Origin: Flagellimonas oceani
GTDB taxonomy: Bacteria > Bacteroidota > Bacteroidia > Flavobacteriales > Flavobacteriaceae
Direction: 5' to 3'
NCBI RefSeq assembly: GCF_011068285.1
Contig: NZ_CP049616.1
Location: forward strand, 1,096,501 to 1,160,500
DNA length: 64,000 nt
Under the pieces are notes generated by a model. It was not told the DNA's origin and did not search any database. It was given only the letters and a program-made list of their open reading frames with translations. The translations under genes and the position numbers were made by a program. Shown piece by piece: positions 26,172 to 34,892 of this stretch; position 1 is the stretch's first letter, and the number at the start of each line of letters is the position of its first letter.

Positions 26172-29100
26172 ATGAAAAAAACAATTATACTGCTCTTTGC
26201 TTTATTGGCCCAGCTGGGCTTTGCAAGGAATTCCGATAATCTTTTGGAAAAGCCGGCGTATGGGAACACCATAAACATACATGTTGATTCCGGGAGGATA
26301 GAAGAGGTACTTCGGCTTATTGAAAAACAGGTTGCGGTAAAATTCATTTATGTGACCAGCGACCCTTTGGTGGAACACCCCATTACCTTGAACATCAATA
26401 ATGCTACTTTGGACAATGTATTACAGACTTTGAGCAAGAAGACAGGGTTAAGGTTCAAAAAGACTCCAAGTGGGATTTTGGTGCGTTCGACCTTAAGTCC
26501 CCAAAAGTTTTCCCCACTACAACAAACCCTTCAAGGAAATGTCAGGGACGAAGAAGGGGAGCCATTGGCTGGCGTCTCTATCGTGATAAAGGGAACCAGT
26601 AATGGTACCATGACGGATTGGGAAGGAAACTTCACCTTAGAAGTCACCGATTTGCCGTTGGAACTCCAGATTTCCCATATCGGATATGAAAGCCAAGCCA
26701 TAACAGTCGGAAATGACCTAAGGATACAGGTCACCATGAAGGCTTCTTTATCTGAGCTGGATGAGGTGGTCGTGACCGGTCAGGGAGCGGGCATCAACAA
26801 AAAACGTATTTCAAGCAAGGTCGAGGTGATAAGGGCGGAGGAATTGGAAAACATACCTTCGCAACGTATCGATCAATTGCTGTCCGCCAAACTTCCCAAT
26901 GCCCAAATAAATTTGACGGGGGGACAGGCCGGTGCCTCCTCACTTATCCGTGTCCGTGGTGTCAATTCGGCATTTTTGAGCTCCACTCCCATATTCTATA
27001 TCGATGGGGTGCGTATGGACAACCTCAATACCAGGAGCGCACTGGGTGGGGGCAGTTCCCAAGGAGCGGCCATCAGTTCCATTGCCGATATTCCCATGGA
27101 CAATATCGAACGTATCGAATACATCAATGGTGGGGCCGCCACAACATTGTATGGATCCGATGCCGCCAATGGGGTTATCCAGATCTTTACCAAAAAGGGA
27201 AGTGCCGCTGGGACAAAAGTCACCCTTGAAGTCCAATCAGGTGTTGAGACCCCGACCACGGATTATCTTTATTTTGACAAGAGCAAGGATCTGTTGTTCC
27301 AGACAGGATTGTACCAAAAATACCATTTGGGCATCAATGGGGGCAACGAAGGTTTTGGCTTCAGTTTTTCTGGAAATTACCTGGACAATGAAGGATCACA
27401 ATATGCCGATAACAATTCCAATGGAAAATTGGACTTCAGTACCGGCTTTAGGGCCAGGTTGGGTGATAAAGTAATCTATAACAGTTCTTTCATTTTCGTG
27501 AACAACAAATACAAAAGGAACCGCAATGGAAACCAAGGCGGGTATACAGGGCTTTGGTTTGCTGAAAGTGGCGCCTCCACCTTGAATGGGTTCAACAATA
27601 GGTTGGATGAAATGACCGCGGCAGAGTTTGAGGAAATAAAGGCTTATGTGCACCGTGCTGAAGAATTGCAGGACAATGAAATCAATGTAAACCGTTTTAC
27701 CACATCCCAGGCCTTTACATTTAGGCCCATAGATAATCTGGAGTTCAAGTTTACCGGAGGTATCGACTATAGGGTACAATCGGACCAAAACGTGCAGACC
27801 AACGAGTACCTATCGCATACGACACAATCAGAAGTAAATGATGAAGGGAGTATTTCCAACGTAGATCGGAAGTATTTTGGAATCACATTGGAATTTACCG
27901 GGCAGCACAAATGGGATACCGGTGATTTCTCTTTTGTTTCCACCATAGGTGGGCAGTTGTTCAGAAATAAAGACCATCAGATCAGGTATGTGGGGACCAA
28001 CATCAGGGATGGGGCCCGAACCATCAGTGACGCGGCCATAAAGACCAGTGATGAATTTTTAACTGAAGTATTGAACTATGGCGTCTATGCACAGGAAAAT
28101 ATTGGATATAGGGACAAGTTGTTCCTGGATCTTGGGATTCGGGGTGATAGAAACCCTTCTTTTGGGGACAATATCGGGACACAGTACTACCCGAAGATTG
28201 GGCTATCATATTTGCCGAGTGCTGAATCCTTTTTGGAGAATGTAGATTGGCTCAACTCGTTGAGGTTTCGTGGAAACTACGGGGTTGCAGGGAACCTGCC
28301 ACCGGCATTTGTAAGTGAGAGAACCATTGCTTTCAACGGTTTTCAAGGGGAACAGGCCGCATTTTTTTCCAATCCAGGGAATGATGACCTGACACCGGAA
28401 AAGACCACCACCTATGAAGGGGGTGTGGATGTGGCCATGTTCAACAACCGGGTCAACCTTTCCGTCTCAAGATATAGTGCCAAAACAAAGGATGCCCTTT
28501 TTTATGTGCCACCCACACCATCCACTGGATTCGACCAAAGTCAATTGTACAATGTGGGCGAGATAGAGAACAAAGGTTGGGAAATAAGCGCAAATGTTGA
28601 GCCTATCAGAACGGATAAAAGTTCGTTGCAATTGAACCTTTCCATAAACACCTTAAAGAACAAGGTGTTGAATTCTGGGGGGATAGCCCCTTTCAACATC
28701 AACGGTTTCAGTGCCCGTACCATCCAGACCGTGGTGGAGGAAGGATATCCTGTTGGCTACATTCGGGGGAACCTTGGTGTATTTGACGAGAACGGTGTTT
28801 TGGAAAGCACGACCCCGCAGTCCTATCTCGGTACCACCTTACCAGACCTCTATGGGAATATGGGACTGACCTTTACGTATGGTGATTTCTCCCTTTATGC
28901 CAATGCCAGTTACCAAAAGGGCGCTTATGCCAATAGCTTTGACCAACAGTTCAGATTTCTGTACGGGGCTTCCGAGGATAAGATACCTACTGCTGAGATT
29001 GAGGCCAACGGAACATCAAATTGGTTGAATTTCACCAATAGGTTCGTTGAGAAAACGGATTTTATAAAGGTCCGTGATATAGGCATGAACTATACCATTA

Positions 29101-29309
29101 CCCCTAGGTCGAGCAAGGTGTTCGACAACCTTATCATAGGCGCGAACATTGTGAACCCATTAAACTTCACATCTTCGGATTTTGACCCAGAGGCAACCAT
29201 CAGTGGTGCCGCTACGGGACAGGGAGGTGCATCAACAGGAGGTATTTCCTATGCGACCTATTCTGCTCCGAGACAATTTTTGACCTCATTGCGAATCAAC
29301 TTTAAATAA
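26172..29309 (+). CDS. SusC/RagA-family TonB-dependent receptor (cassette A)
   Basis: The 1045-residue protein has a signal peptide (about 1-19), an STN domain (about 35-100), a carboxypeptidase-like regulatory domain (about 118-200), a TonB box-like DEVVVTGQG and a plug (about 215-320), then a barrel ending in FK. The STN domain lets it signal to the upstream FecR. It pairs with the SusD-like lipoprotein 20 bases downstream, and with a secreted NPP-type phosphodiesterase as third partner. This suggests uptake of a phosphodiester-containing or nucleotide-like ligand. Confidence 0.94.
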   Translation: MKKTIILLFALLAQLGFARNSDNLLEKPAYGNTINIHVDSGRIEEVLRLIEKQVAVKFIYVTSDPLVEHPITLNINNATLDNVLQTLSKKTGLRFKKTPSGILVRSTLSPQKFSPLQQTLQGNVRDEEGEPLAGVSIVIKGTSNGTMTDWEGNFTLEVTDLPLELQISHIGYESQAITVGNDLRIQVTMKASLSELDEVVVTGQGAGINKKRISSKVEVIRAEELENIPSQRIDQLLSAKLPNAQINLTGGQAGASSLIRVRGVNSAFLSSTPIFYIDGVRMDNLNTRSALGGGSSQGAAISSIADIPMDNIERIEYINGGAATTLYGSDAANGVIQIFTKKGSAAGTKVTLEVQSGVETPTTDYLYFDKSKDLLFQTGLYQKYHLGINGGNEGFGFSFSGNYLDNEGSQYADNNSNGKLDFSTGFRARLGDKVIYNSSFIFVNNKYKRNRNGNQGGYTGLWFAESGASTLNGFNNRLDEMTAAEFEEIKAYVHRAEELQDNEINVNRFTTSQAFTFRPIDNLEFKFTGGIDYRVQSDQNVQTNEYLSHTTQSEVNDEGSISNVDRKYFGITLEFTGQHKWDTGDFSFVSTIGGQLFRNKDHQIRYVGTNIRDGARTISDAAIKTSDEFLTEVLNYGVYAQENIGYRDKLFLDLGIRGDRNPSFGDNIGTQYYPKIGLSYLPSAESFLENVDWLNSLRFRGNYGVAGNLPPAFVSERTIAFNGFQGEQAAFFSNPGNDDLTPEKTTTYEGGVDVAMFNNRVNLSVSRYSAKTKDALFYVPPTPSTGFDQSQLYNVGEIENKGWEISANVEPIRTDKSSLQLNLSINTLKNKVLNSGGIAPFNINGFSARTIQTVVEEGYPVGYIRGNLGVFDENGVLESTTPQSYLGTTLPDLYGNMGLTFTYGDFSLYANASYQKGAYANSFDQQFRFLYGASEDKIPTAEIEANGTSNWLNFTNRFVEKTDFIKVRDIGMNYTITPRSSKVFDNLIIGANIVNPLNFTSSDFDPEATISGAATGQGGASTGGISYATYSAPRQFLTSLRINFK

Positions 29310-29329
29310 TCTGAAAACAACATAGCAAA

Positions 29330-30739
29330 ATGAAACCAAGAAATATATTTCAGCTCCTTTTGTTGCTAGTGGTCCTAGGGTCTTGTGTTGACAACCCAAA
29401 TGTGACCGAGGACATTTACCTGAACACGCCGGCTCCCTCAAAAAGTTGGGTGAACGGTCTCAAGCGTCAATTGGCGTTGACGATGAACAGTGTGTTGATC
29501 AATACGGAAATGACCTCTGATAATTATTTTAACAACTATACACTGTACAGCAAAGTTTTTGATGGACCACAGATCAGTTACACTGATGTGGACGTGAATG
29601 CCTTGCAACAAGAAATCGGTAGGCTACGGGAAATGGCGGACTATGGATTGGAAATCGTTGTTGCGGAAGATGAGGACGTTGAGGATGAAAGTGTAGCTTA
29701 CATGCACTTTTGCAGGGGATTTGCGTTGTTGTTGGCCGGGGAAAATTTTTCCGGGTTGCCCATTGAGCCTTTGGCGGAAGTTTCCGATTGGAGGACTTTG
29801 TTGGAAGTTGCCTTGGAAGAATTTGATATAGCCATTGCCCAGACTGCTGATACCGAGGCCATAGCCGCTTATCAACTTCTAAAGGCAAGGACCTATTACC
29901 GCTTGGGAGACCTTGACAACGCCAAGTCCATTGCCGGTTCACTTCTGAACAATACGTCCTTGCTGTATACCGTAGGGTTTGACGGGGAGAATGGTGTAGG
30001 GAATGAAATGCAAAACGCCACTTTTACCAGCACCCAGAATAGGTTTGCACCGCTTCCCCGGTTGGATTTTTTAGATCCCAAATACTTTGATGAAGGTACG
30101 GCCGCTTCGGATCAAAAACCGGTGAGTCTGGCCAAAGCAGAGGAGGCCTACTTAATAGTCATGGAAGCCTTGTTGGCCGAAAATGATTTGAACGGGGCAA
30201 AGACCATGGGAATCGACTTATTGAATGTGGTCAATACAAGGCCAATTGAGCTGTTGGACGATAGCAGGGAACTTAGAAATGGCACCAATAGGTCCGATTA
30301 TCCCGTTACGGCAGTGCAGGTCAGGGAAAATGGGGAAGCTATGTTCAAGGATGGCTATGTACTGGACCGTCAGGCAGGGGATATCACGGTCCATACAGTT
30401 TCAGGGACCAAGGTGACCGAAGAGGATATAACGGCGGCAACGACCAATGATCAGCTCCTCTATCTGGTTTACAGGTTGCGCCAAGAGATATTCATAAGCG
30501 AAGGGAGGAGAATGAATGACCTTGGTATCCGTTACCCGGTTTCCCAGACCGAACAGCTGAACAATCCCAATGTCGGTGACTCCTTTACCCAAGCCGTTAT
30601 TCCAAGTTTTATTCCATTGGATGGGGGTATGGATGATTTTATAGTGGATGGAACTACGGGAAATGTTACCATGTTGTATGATATGAACCAAGTAATTGTG
30701 GACAATAAAACTTCTGAAGATGTTGCACCGTTTCATTAA
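29330..30739 (+). CDS. SusD/RagB-family lipoprotein (cassette A)
   Basis: 469 residues with a lipobox (GSC, Cys at residue 19). The C-terminal half has the SusD pattern (ATTNDQLLYLVYRLRQEIFISEGRRMNDLGIRYP) and tetratricopeptide-like helices earlier. SusD-like proteins form a lid that holds substrate for the SusC receptor. It overlaps the start of the phosphodiesterase gene (30720) by 20 bases, a sign of tight coupling. Confidence 0.9.
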   Translation: MKPRNIFQLLLLLVVLGSCVDNPNVTEDIYLNTPAPSKSWVNGLKRQLALTMNSVLINTEMTSDNYFNNYTLYSKVFDGPQISYTDVDVNALQQEIGRLREMADYGLEIVVAEDEDVEDESVAYMHFCRGFALLLAGENFSGLPIEPLAEVSDWRTLLEVALEEFDIAIAQTADTEAIAAYQLLKARTYYRLGDLDNAKSIAGSLLNNTSLLYTVGFDGENGVGNEMQNATFTSTQNRFAPLPRLDFLDPKYFDEGTAASDQKPVSLAKAEEAYLIVMEALLAENDLNGAKTMGIDLLNVVNTRPIELLDDSRELRNGTNRSDYPVTAVQVRENGEAMFKDGYVLDRQAGDITVHTVSGTKVTEEDITAATTNDQLLYLVYRLRQEIFISEGRRMNDLGIRYPVSQTEQLNNPNVGDSFTQAVIPSFIPLDGGMDDFIVDGTTGNVTMLYDMNQVIVDNKTSEDVAPFH

Positions 30740-32072
30740 ATTAATCTGTATGCTGCTGGGATTGGCCATTTTCCAATCTGTTGTGGCCCAGGAAAAGCCC
30801 AAACACGTGGTTGTGATCAGTATCGATGGTTTTAGGCCAGAGTTCTATATGGACAGTTCCATGCCCACTCCCAACCTACAGGAAATGTTCAGGGAAGGAG
30901 TGGCGGCCAAGGAGGTAACCGGGATTTTCCCAACGGTCACCTATCCATCACATACCACTCTCATTACAGGAACCACTCCGAAAGAGCATGGAATCTATTA
31001 CAATACCCTTATCAAGGAGGATGGTTCAGCAGGAGGTTGGGTCTATGACTTCAGGGAAATCAAGAGCAAGACCCTTTGGCAGGCCGCCAAGGAAAAAGGT
31101 CTGGTCACGGCATCGGTCTCTTGGCCAGTGTCCGTCAATGCGCAGTACATTGATTATAATATTCCAGAGTTCTGGTCTTTTGAAAACCCTATGGACCGTA
31201 GGGGAGCAACTTCAGAAAAAGCAAACCCAAAGGGCCTTTTCGAAGAAGTGGTCAAAAATGCTACGGGGACCTTGGAAATCAATGATTATAATCTCAGTTC
31301 CTTGACTATGGACCAGAATTTAGCACGAATTGCAGGGTATCTCTTAAGGAAGTACCGACCAAACTTACTTACCATTCATCTACCCATTACCGATGGTGCC
31401 CAGCATCGCCAGGGAAGGAAAGGACTTATGGTAAGAAAGGCCATTGCCGGGGCGGATAATGCCATAGGTGTTATTCGAGATGCATTGCAAAAGGCGGGAA
31501 TTGAAAAAGAGACCACGATAATAGTAACGGGAGATCACGGCTTTGTGGATGTGCATACACAAATAGCTCCCAATGTCCTTTTGGCCCAACATGGGTTATA
31601 TGAGAAGAAGGGGGGCAGGCCCAAAGCGTTTTTCTTTTCGGCAGGGGGTTCTGCTTTTTTACATTTAAGGGATGAAAATGATGAAGAGACCTTGGAACGG
31701 ATACAACAGCTATTTGAAGAATTGCCCATAGAGATCCGAAGCACCTTTGATATTGTGAATCGTGACCAAATAGCCATTCGTGGGGGAGATCCAAGAGTTA
31801 GATTGGCATTGACAGCTCAAAGGGGATACAGCTTCAGCAATGATACCGAAGGCAGCTTGATGACTTATAAAAAAGGAGGGAAGCATGGGTATTATCCCAA
31901 TTTTCACGATATCGCCACCGGTTTTGTAGGAGATGGAAAAGGAATGCAGAAAGGGGAGGTCATAGAAAACATGTACCTGGAAGATGTGGGCAAGATTGTC
32001 GCATCACTATTACAACTCCAATTGAACCAAGATCCCAATTTTTACCACAGTACCTTAAAAAATGGAAACTAG
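30720..32072 (+). CDS. Type I phosphodiesterase / nucleotide pyrophosphatase family enzyme
   Basis: A secreted protein of about 450 residues (signal peptide to VVAQ). It has the NPP signature: VVVISIDGFRPEF with a metal-binding Asp, and the catalytic Thr in FPTVTYPSHTTLITG. Later come THLPITDGAQH and IVTGDHGF. Family enzymes hydrolyse phosphodiester or pyrophosphate bonds, such as in nucleotides or lipid head groups. It is coupled by overlap to the SusD gene, and the product probably enters through the SusC pair. Confidence 0.88.
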   Translation: MLHRFIKLICMLLGLAIFQSVVAQEKPKHVVVISIDGFRPEFYMDSSMPTPNLQEMFREGVAAKEVTGIFPTVTYPSHTTLITGTTPKEHGIYYNTLIKEDGSAGGWVYDFREIKSKTLWQAAKEKGLVTASVSWPVSVNAQYIDYNIPEFWSFENPMDRRGATSEKANPKGLFEEVVKNATGTLEINDYNLSSLTMDQNLARIAGYLLRKYRPNLLTIHLPITDGAQHRQGRKGLMVRKAIAGADNAIGVIRDALQKAGIEKETTIIVTGDHGFVDVHTQIAPNVLLAQHGLYEKKGGRPKAFFFSAGGSAFLHLRDENDEETLERIQQLFEELPIEIRSTFDIVNRDQIAIRGGDPRVRLALTAQRGYSFSNDTEGSLMTYKKGGKHGYYPNFHDIATGFVGDGKGMQKGEVIENMYLEDVGKIVASLLQLQLNQDPNFYHSTLKNGN

Positions 32073-32098
32073 TATGGCATGGGACATCTGAAGATAAA

Positions 32099-32120
32099 TT
32101 TTGTTTGAGTTAGTTTAGTT
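32099..32120 (+). repeat. 22-bp direct repeat, copy 1
   Basis: The core TTTGAGTTAGTTTAGTT and its flanks are identical over 22 bases to 40625-40646. Both copies follow a secreted phosphodiesterase gene and precede a terminator hairpin, so both cassettes end with the same short element. Confidence 0.8.
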
Positions 32121-32127
32121 GGCAATG

Positions 32128-32154
32128 GGCATAATGAATTTCATTATGCCTTTT
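32128..32154. terminator. Terminator between cassette A and the convergent gene
   Basis: GGCATAATGA pairs with TCATTATGCC around a three-base loop, followed by TTTTG. It lies just after the phosphodiesterase gene and touches the end of the minus-strand gene at 32144, so it may end both. Confidence 0.75.
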
Positions 32155-32515
32155 GTTTTAGTTTGGATGTCACGCCTAAGGAGAGCCTTTGGGAATTTAA
32201 AGGTTTGTTCTTCATCATTGGCAAATGGGAATCGGTCAAGCCTTTTCTTAAAATGGTGCGCAATGGTTCCGGGGTGTCCATATTAATTTGGAGAGAACCC
32301 TCTTTTGGGTCAATGTCGATGATGACCAATGAAAGGTAATCCATCAAATGTTCCGCCTCCTTGATAAGAACCATGATTACCTGTAGCTGTAGGTGATATT
32401 CCATATCCAGTAGATGGAAAGGATTTGGTTTTTCCAGGCCAAGCCAGTTGATTTTCAACATTGATTTGAGAGTATCCACATTTTGGCACAAAGTTAGTTT
32501 ACAATTTGGGAACAT
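32144..32515 (-). CDS. Hypothetical protein
   Basis: A 123-residue frame, possibly starting at an internal Met (32461, MLKINWLGLE), with amphipathic segments and a basic C-terminus. Its stop lies inside the hairpin of a terminator that could serve both strands. It has no recognisable family and no signal peptide. It may be a real small gene or a remnant in this junction area. Confidence 0.35.
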   Translation of the reverse strand: MFPNCKLTLCQNVDTLKSMLKINWLGLEKPNPFHLLDMEYHLQLQVIMVLIKEAEHLMDYLSLVIIDIDPKEGSLQINMDTPEPLRTILRKGLTDSHLPMMKNKPLNSQRLSLGVTSKLKQKA

Positions 32516-32773
32516 AAAATTGACATTAAACTTTATTTGTTGTATGCAGGTAAAATGACATAGCTCGCGAACAATACATTTTTAAGAATTGGTAGGAATG
32601 CTGTGCAAAGGGGAGTGGATTTGGATTACGGTTTTTTGTTTGGTTTCTATAGCCAGTTATATGTTGAGAGACTTTTTATCCTCTATATCGTGAAAAACAA
32701 GTCCATATGAAATAGAAATTAAGAACTTGGCAGATATCGAAAAAAATCACGACTTATAGGCTATAAGGGATAT

Positions 32774-32923
32774 ATGACAAACATAGGCCTAGGTATCCGA
32801 AAAATCTTATCTGGATGGGGGTATTCCGGTGTCCAAGTAACAGAAAAACTCTACGGCAAAAGTATTTCCGAGAAAGTATTGGATGAAATAAATGCCAAGA
32901 TTAGAAAACTACAGGGAGGATGA
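32774..32923 (+). pseudogene. Probable C-terminal remnant of a tyrosine recombinase
   Basis: The 49 residues contain SGVQVTEKLYGKSISEKV, which resembles the end of Bacteroidetes tyrosine recombinases where a LGHSSIQTTxxY stretch carries the catalytic Tyr. Here the usual Gly-His reads Gly-Tyr (SGWGYSG) and the upstream catalytic part is missing. It may be an old integrase tail left by insertion of a cargo cassette. Confidence 0.4.
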
Positions 32924-32951
32924 CCAAAATCATATCAAGAATTGCAAAACC

Positions 32952-33101
32952 CTATAGCGAATAACGTTGCCCTTTGATTTTCTTAAGGTCCTCAAAAAGG
33001 TTTTTGTTCTTGGCCCAATGTGGCAATATCCCCACATCATAGGGGTAATACGTTTCGGGCTTTCCTGCCGGATTACCCAAAAATACTGATGTTTGAACCA
33101 T
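32952..33101 (-). CDS. Short unidentified ORF or gene fragment
   Basis: A 49-residue frame (begins MVQTSVFLGNPAGK, later YYPYDVGILPHWAKN) with protein-like composition but no recognised family. It may be the remaining end of a larger gene. It lies in the fragment-rich junction and has no partner gene. Confidence 0.25.
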   Translation of the reverse strand: MVQTSVFLGNPAGKPETYYPYDVGILPHWAKNKNLFEDLKKIKGQRYSL

Positions 33102-33258
33102 CTTATATTTTACTATGGATGTATGTGGGGCAGTGGTTTATTTGTAATTTAACTATGCCCGCTTTTTTCCGTTTTTAGTAGTATACCATGACCGTTTTTT
33201 ACACTAAACATTACATTTACTTAAACTAGAATTCTGCAATTTTCGATTTATTTGCTAC

Positions 33259-33840
33259 ATGCAGCGTGGTGACCCAAACAATCTTCCTTCCGAAGTGCTA
33301 TTCGAAATGTTCAAGTACGGCAATGAACTTGCCTATCAGGTTCTTTTCGACCGTTTATGGGAACGTATGTACGTGTTGGCGTTCAGTCTTCTCCAAGACC
33401 GCGCAATTGCAAAGGATTTGGTACAGGAAGTTTGGATTGATTTCTGGGAGCGAAAACTTGGCATCGAAAACCGGAATATTGAAGCTTTTTTACTTCAGGC
33501 CACCCGCTTTAAGGTATACAAGTTTCTTCGTGATTCAAAAACTGTGAAATTTTCCCAAAGTATTTTGGATAAACTGCAATTGCCCAGCAGCAATGATATC
33601 ATTTCAGATATCGAAGCCAAGGAGACCAAGTCCAGAATAGATGACATTGTTGAAGGCTTACCCCCAAAATGTAGGCAAGTATTTGTTTTGAGCAGGTACC
33701 AGGGACTCGGAAATGCAGAGATTTCCGAAATTTTGAATATTTCCAAGCGAACCGTGGAAACCCATGTTTCCAATGCCCTTTCAAAGATTAAAGAGGAGCT
33801 GGCCATCTCTTTGTTTGTCGTTGGCATCATTTTTTTTTAA
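33259..33840 (+). CDS. ECF RNA polymerase sigma factor (cassette B)
   Basis: 193 residues with sigma region 2 (AKDLVQEVWIDFWERKLGI) and region 4 (NAEISEILNISKRTVETHVSNAL). It ends with a hydrophobic tail (ISLFVVGIIFF). It begins the second cassette, in the usual order sigma, FecR, SusC, SusD. FecR follows 63 bases downstream. Confidence 0.9.
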   Translation: MQRGDPNNLPSEVLFEMFKYGNELAYQVLFDRLWERMYVLAFSLLQDRAIAKDLVQEVWIDFWERKLGIENRNIEAFLLQATRFKVYKFLRDSKTVKFSQSILDKLQLPSSNDIISDIEAKETKSRIDDIVEGLPPKCRQVFVLSRYQGLGNAEISEILNISKRTVETHVSNALSKIKEELAISLFVVGIIFF

Positions 33841-33903
33841 AAAAATCACTTTTCACTTACGTGTGCCTATCTGATTTTGGTATTCTATAATAGAACCAAG
33901 ATT

Positions 33904-34824
33904 ATGACAGAGCAAGAATTCAGAAATCTACTTGACAAATATGTGCAAGGTACTGCTACCGAGGAGGAACTGAAACTTCTAGTGGAATACGAGGAATTTG
34001 CCGTTAAAGATTCAAAGGATAAAGCTTTTGAAAGTGATATGCATAAAGAAGCATTGAACCGTGAAATCAAAAAAATAGTCCTTAAAAAGATTGGTTCGAG
34101 CAAATCAAAGAGCCCATGGTTAAAAATTGCAGCCTCGATCGCCGTGGTCTTGACCGCTACAATTTGGGCAGTTTACCATAATGGTGAACCCAACATATAT
34201 AGGAATGAAACCGCTCACTTTATGCCTATCGATTTGCCAGATGGCAGCCGAGTGATGCTGAACGGTAATTCCAAGTTGCAATACCATCAAAAATCTGATG
34301 GGGTGCGATCTGTGGTATTGGAAGGGGAAGCTTTTTTTGATGTAGCCAGGGATGAACAAGCCCCATTTGTGATCCAAACAAATGATGTTCGGACCAAGGT
34401 GCTCGGAACCAGCTTTAATATAAGGAGCACAGACAGTATTATAGATATATCGGTTGCCACTGGATTGGTGCAGGTGACGTCCCTAGAAGAATCTGTGCAA
34501 TTGCGACCAAATCAAAAAGTATCCTACTATACCCAAACCCATAAAATGCAAAAGGATTCAATTGATCACAACCTATATACCTCGTGGTACAAAAACTCCA
34601 TCAAATTGGATGGGGTGCGTATGTTGGATGTGGCCCGAATCCTTGAATCCCGTTATGGACTCAGGGTATACTTTAAGGAAGAGATGACCAAGGAACAAAA
34701 AATGACCATTGCCATTGACCAGGATGAGAGTATCGAAGATGTCATGGATAACATCAATTTTATTAGCCAACTTAGTTTAACCAAAAACCAAAACAATGAA
34801 ATAACAGTACAATTGAAAAAATAA
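33904..34824 (+). CDS. FecR family anti-sigma factor (cassette B)
   Basis: A protein of about 306 residues from the ATG at 33904, with a membrane segment (KIAASIAVVLTATIWAVY), a FecR domain (LPDGSRVMLNGNSKLQY, LEGEAFFDVARDE) and a C-terminal DUF4974 domain. The frame extends to 33877. It should regulate the sigma factor at 33259 on signals from the SusC-type receptor downstream. Confidence 0.9.
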   Translation: MTEQEFRNLLDKYVQGTATEEELKLLVEYEEFAVKDSKDKAFESDMHKEALNREIKKIVLKKIGSSKSKSPWLKIAASIAVVLTATIWAVYHNGEPNIYRNETAHFMPIDLPDGSRVMLNGNSKLQYHQKSDGVRSVVLEGEAFFDVARDEQAPFVIQTNDVRTKVLGTSFNIRSTDSIIDISVATGLVQVTSLEESVQLRPNQKVSYYTQTHKMQKDSIDHNLYTSWYKNSIKLDGVRMLDVARILESRYGLRVYFKEEMTKEQKMTIAIDQDESIEDVMDNINFISQLSLTKNQNNEITVQLKK

Positions 34825-34826
34825 AA

Positions 34827-34850
34827 AAGAGGCTGTTCCAGCAGCCTCTT
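34827..34850 (+). terminator. Hairpin between FecR and SusC genes
   Basis: A perfect 9-bp stem, AAGAGGCTG with CAGCCTCTT, around a six-base loop lies in the gap between the FecR and SusC genes. No T-run follows, so it may separate expression of regulator and transport genes by attenuation or RNA processing. Confidence 0.6.
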
Positions 34851-34892
34851 CAAATTAAAGCGTCGAATGTAAATGATAATACAACACTTATA

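Larger units (their letters stand above)
32516..33258. other. Junction region with gene fragments
   Basis: About 740 bases without a complete gene. It contains a recombinase-like C-terminal remnant (32774-32923, +), a 49-residue minus-strand frame (32952-33101) and AT-rich sequence before the sigma gene. It looks like debris between the two cargo cassettes. Confidence 0.5.
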
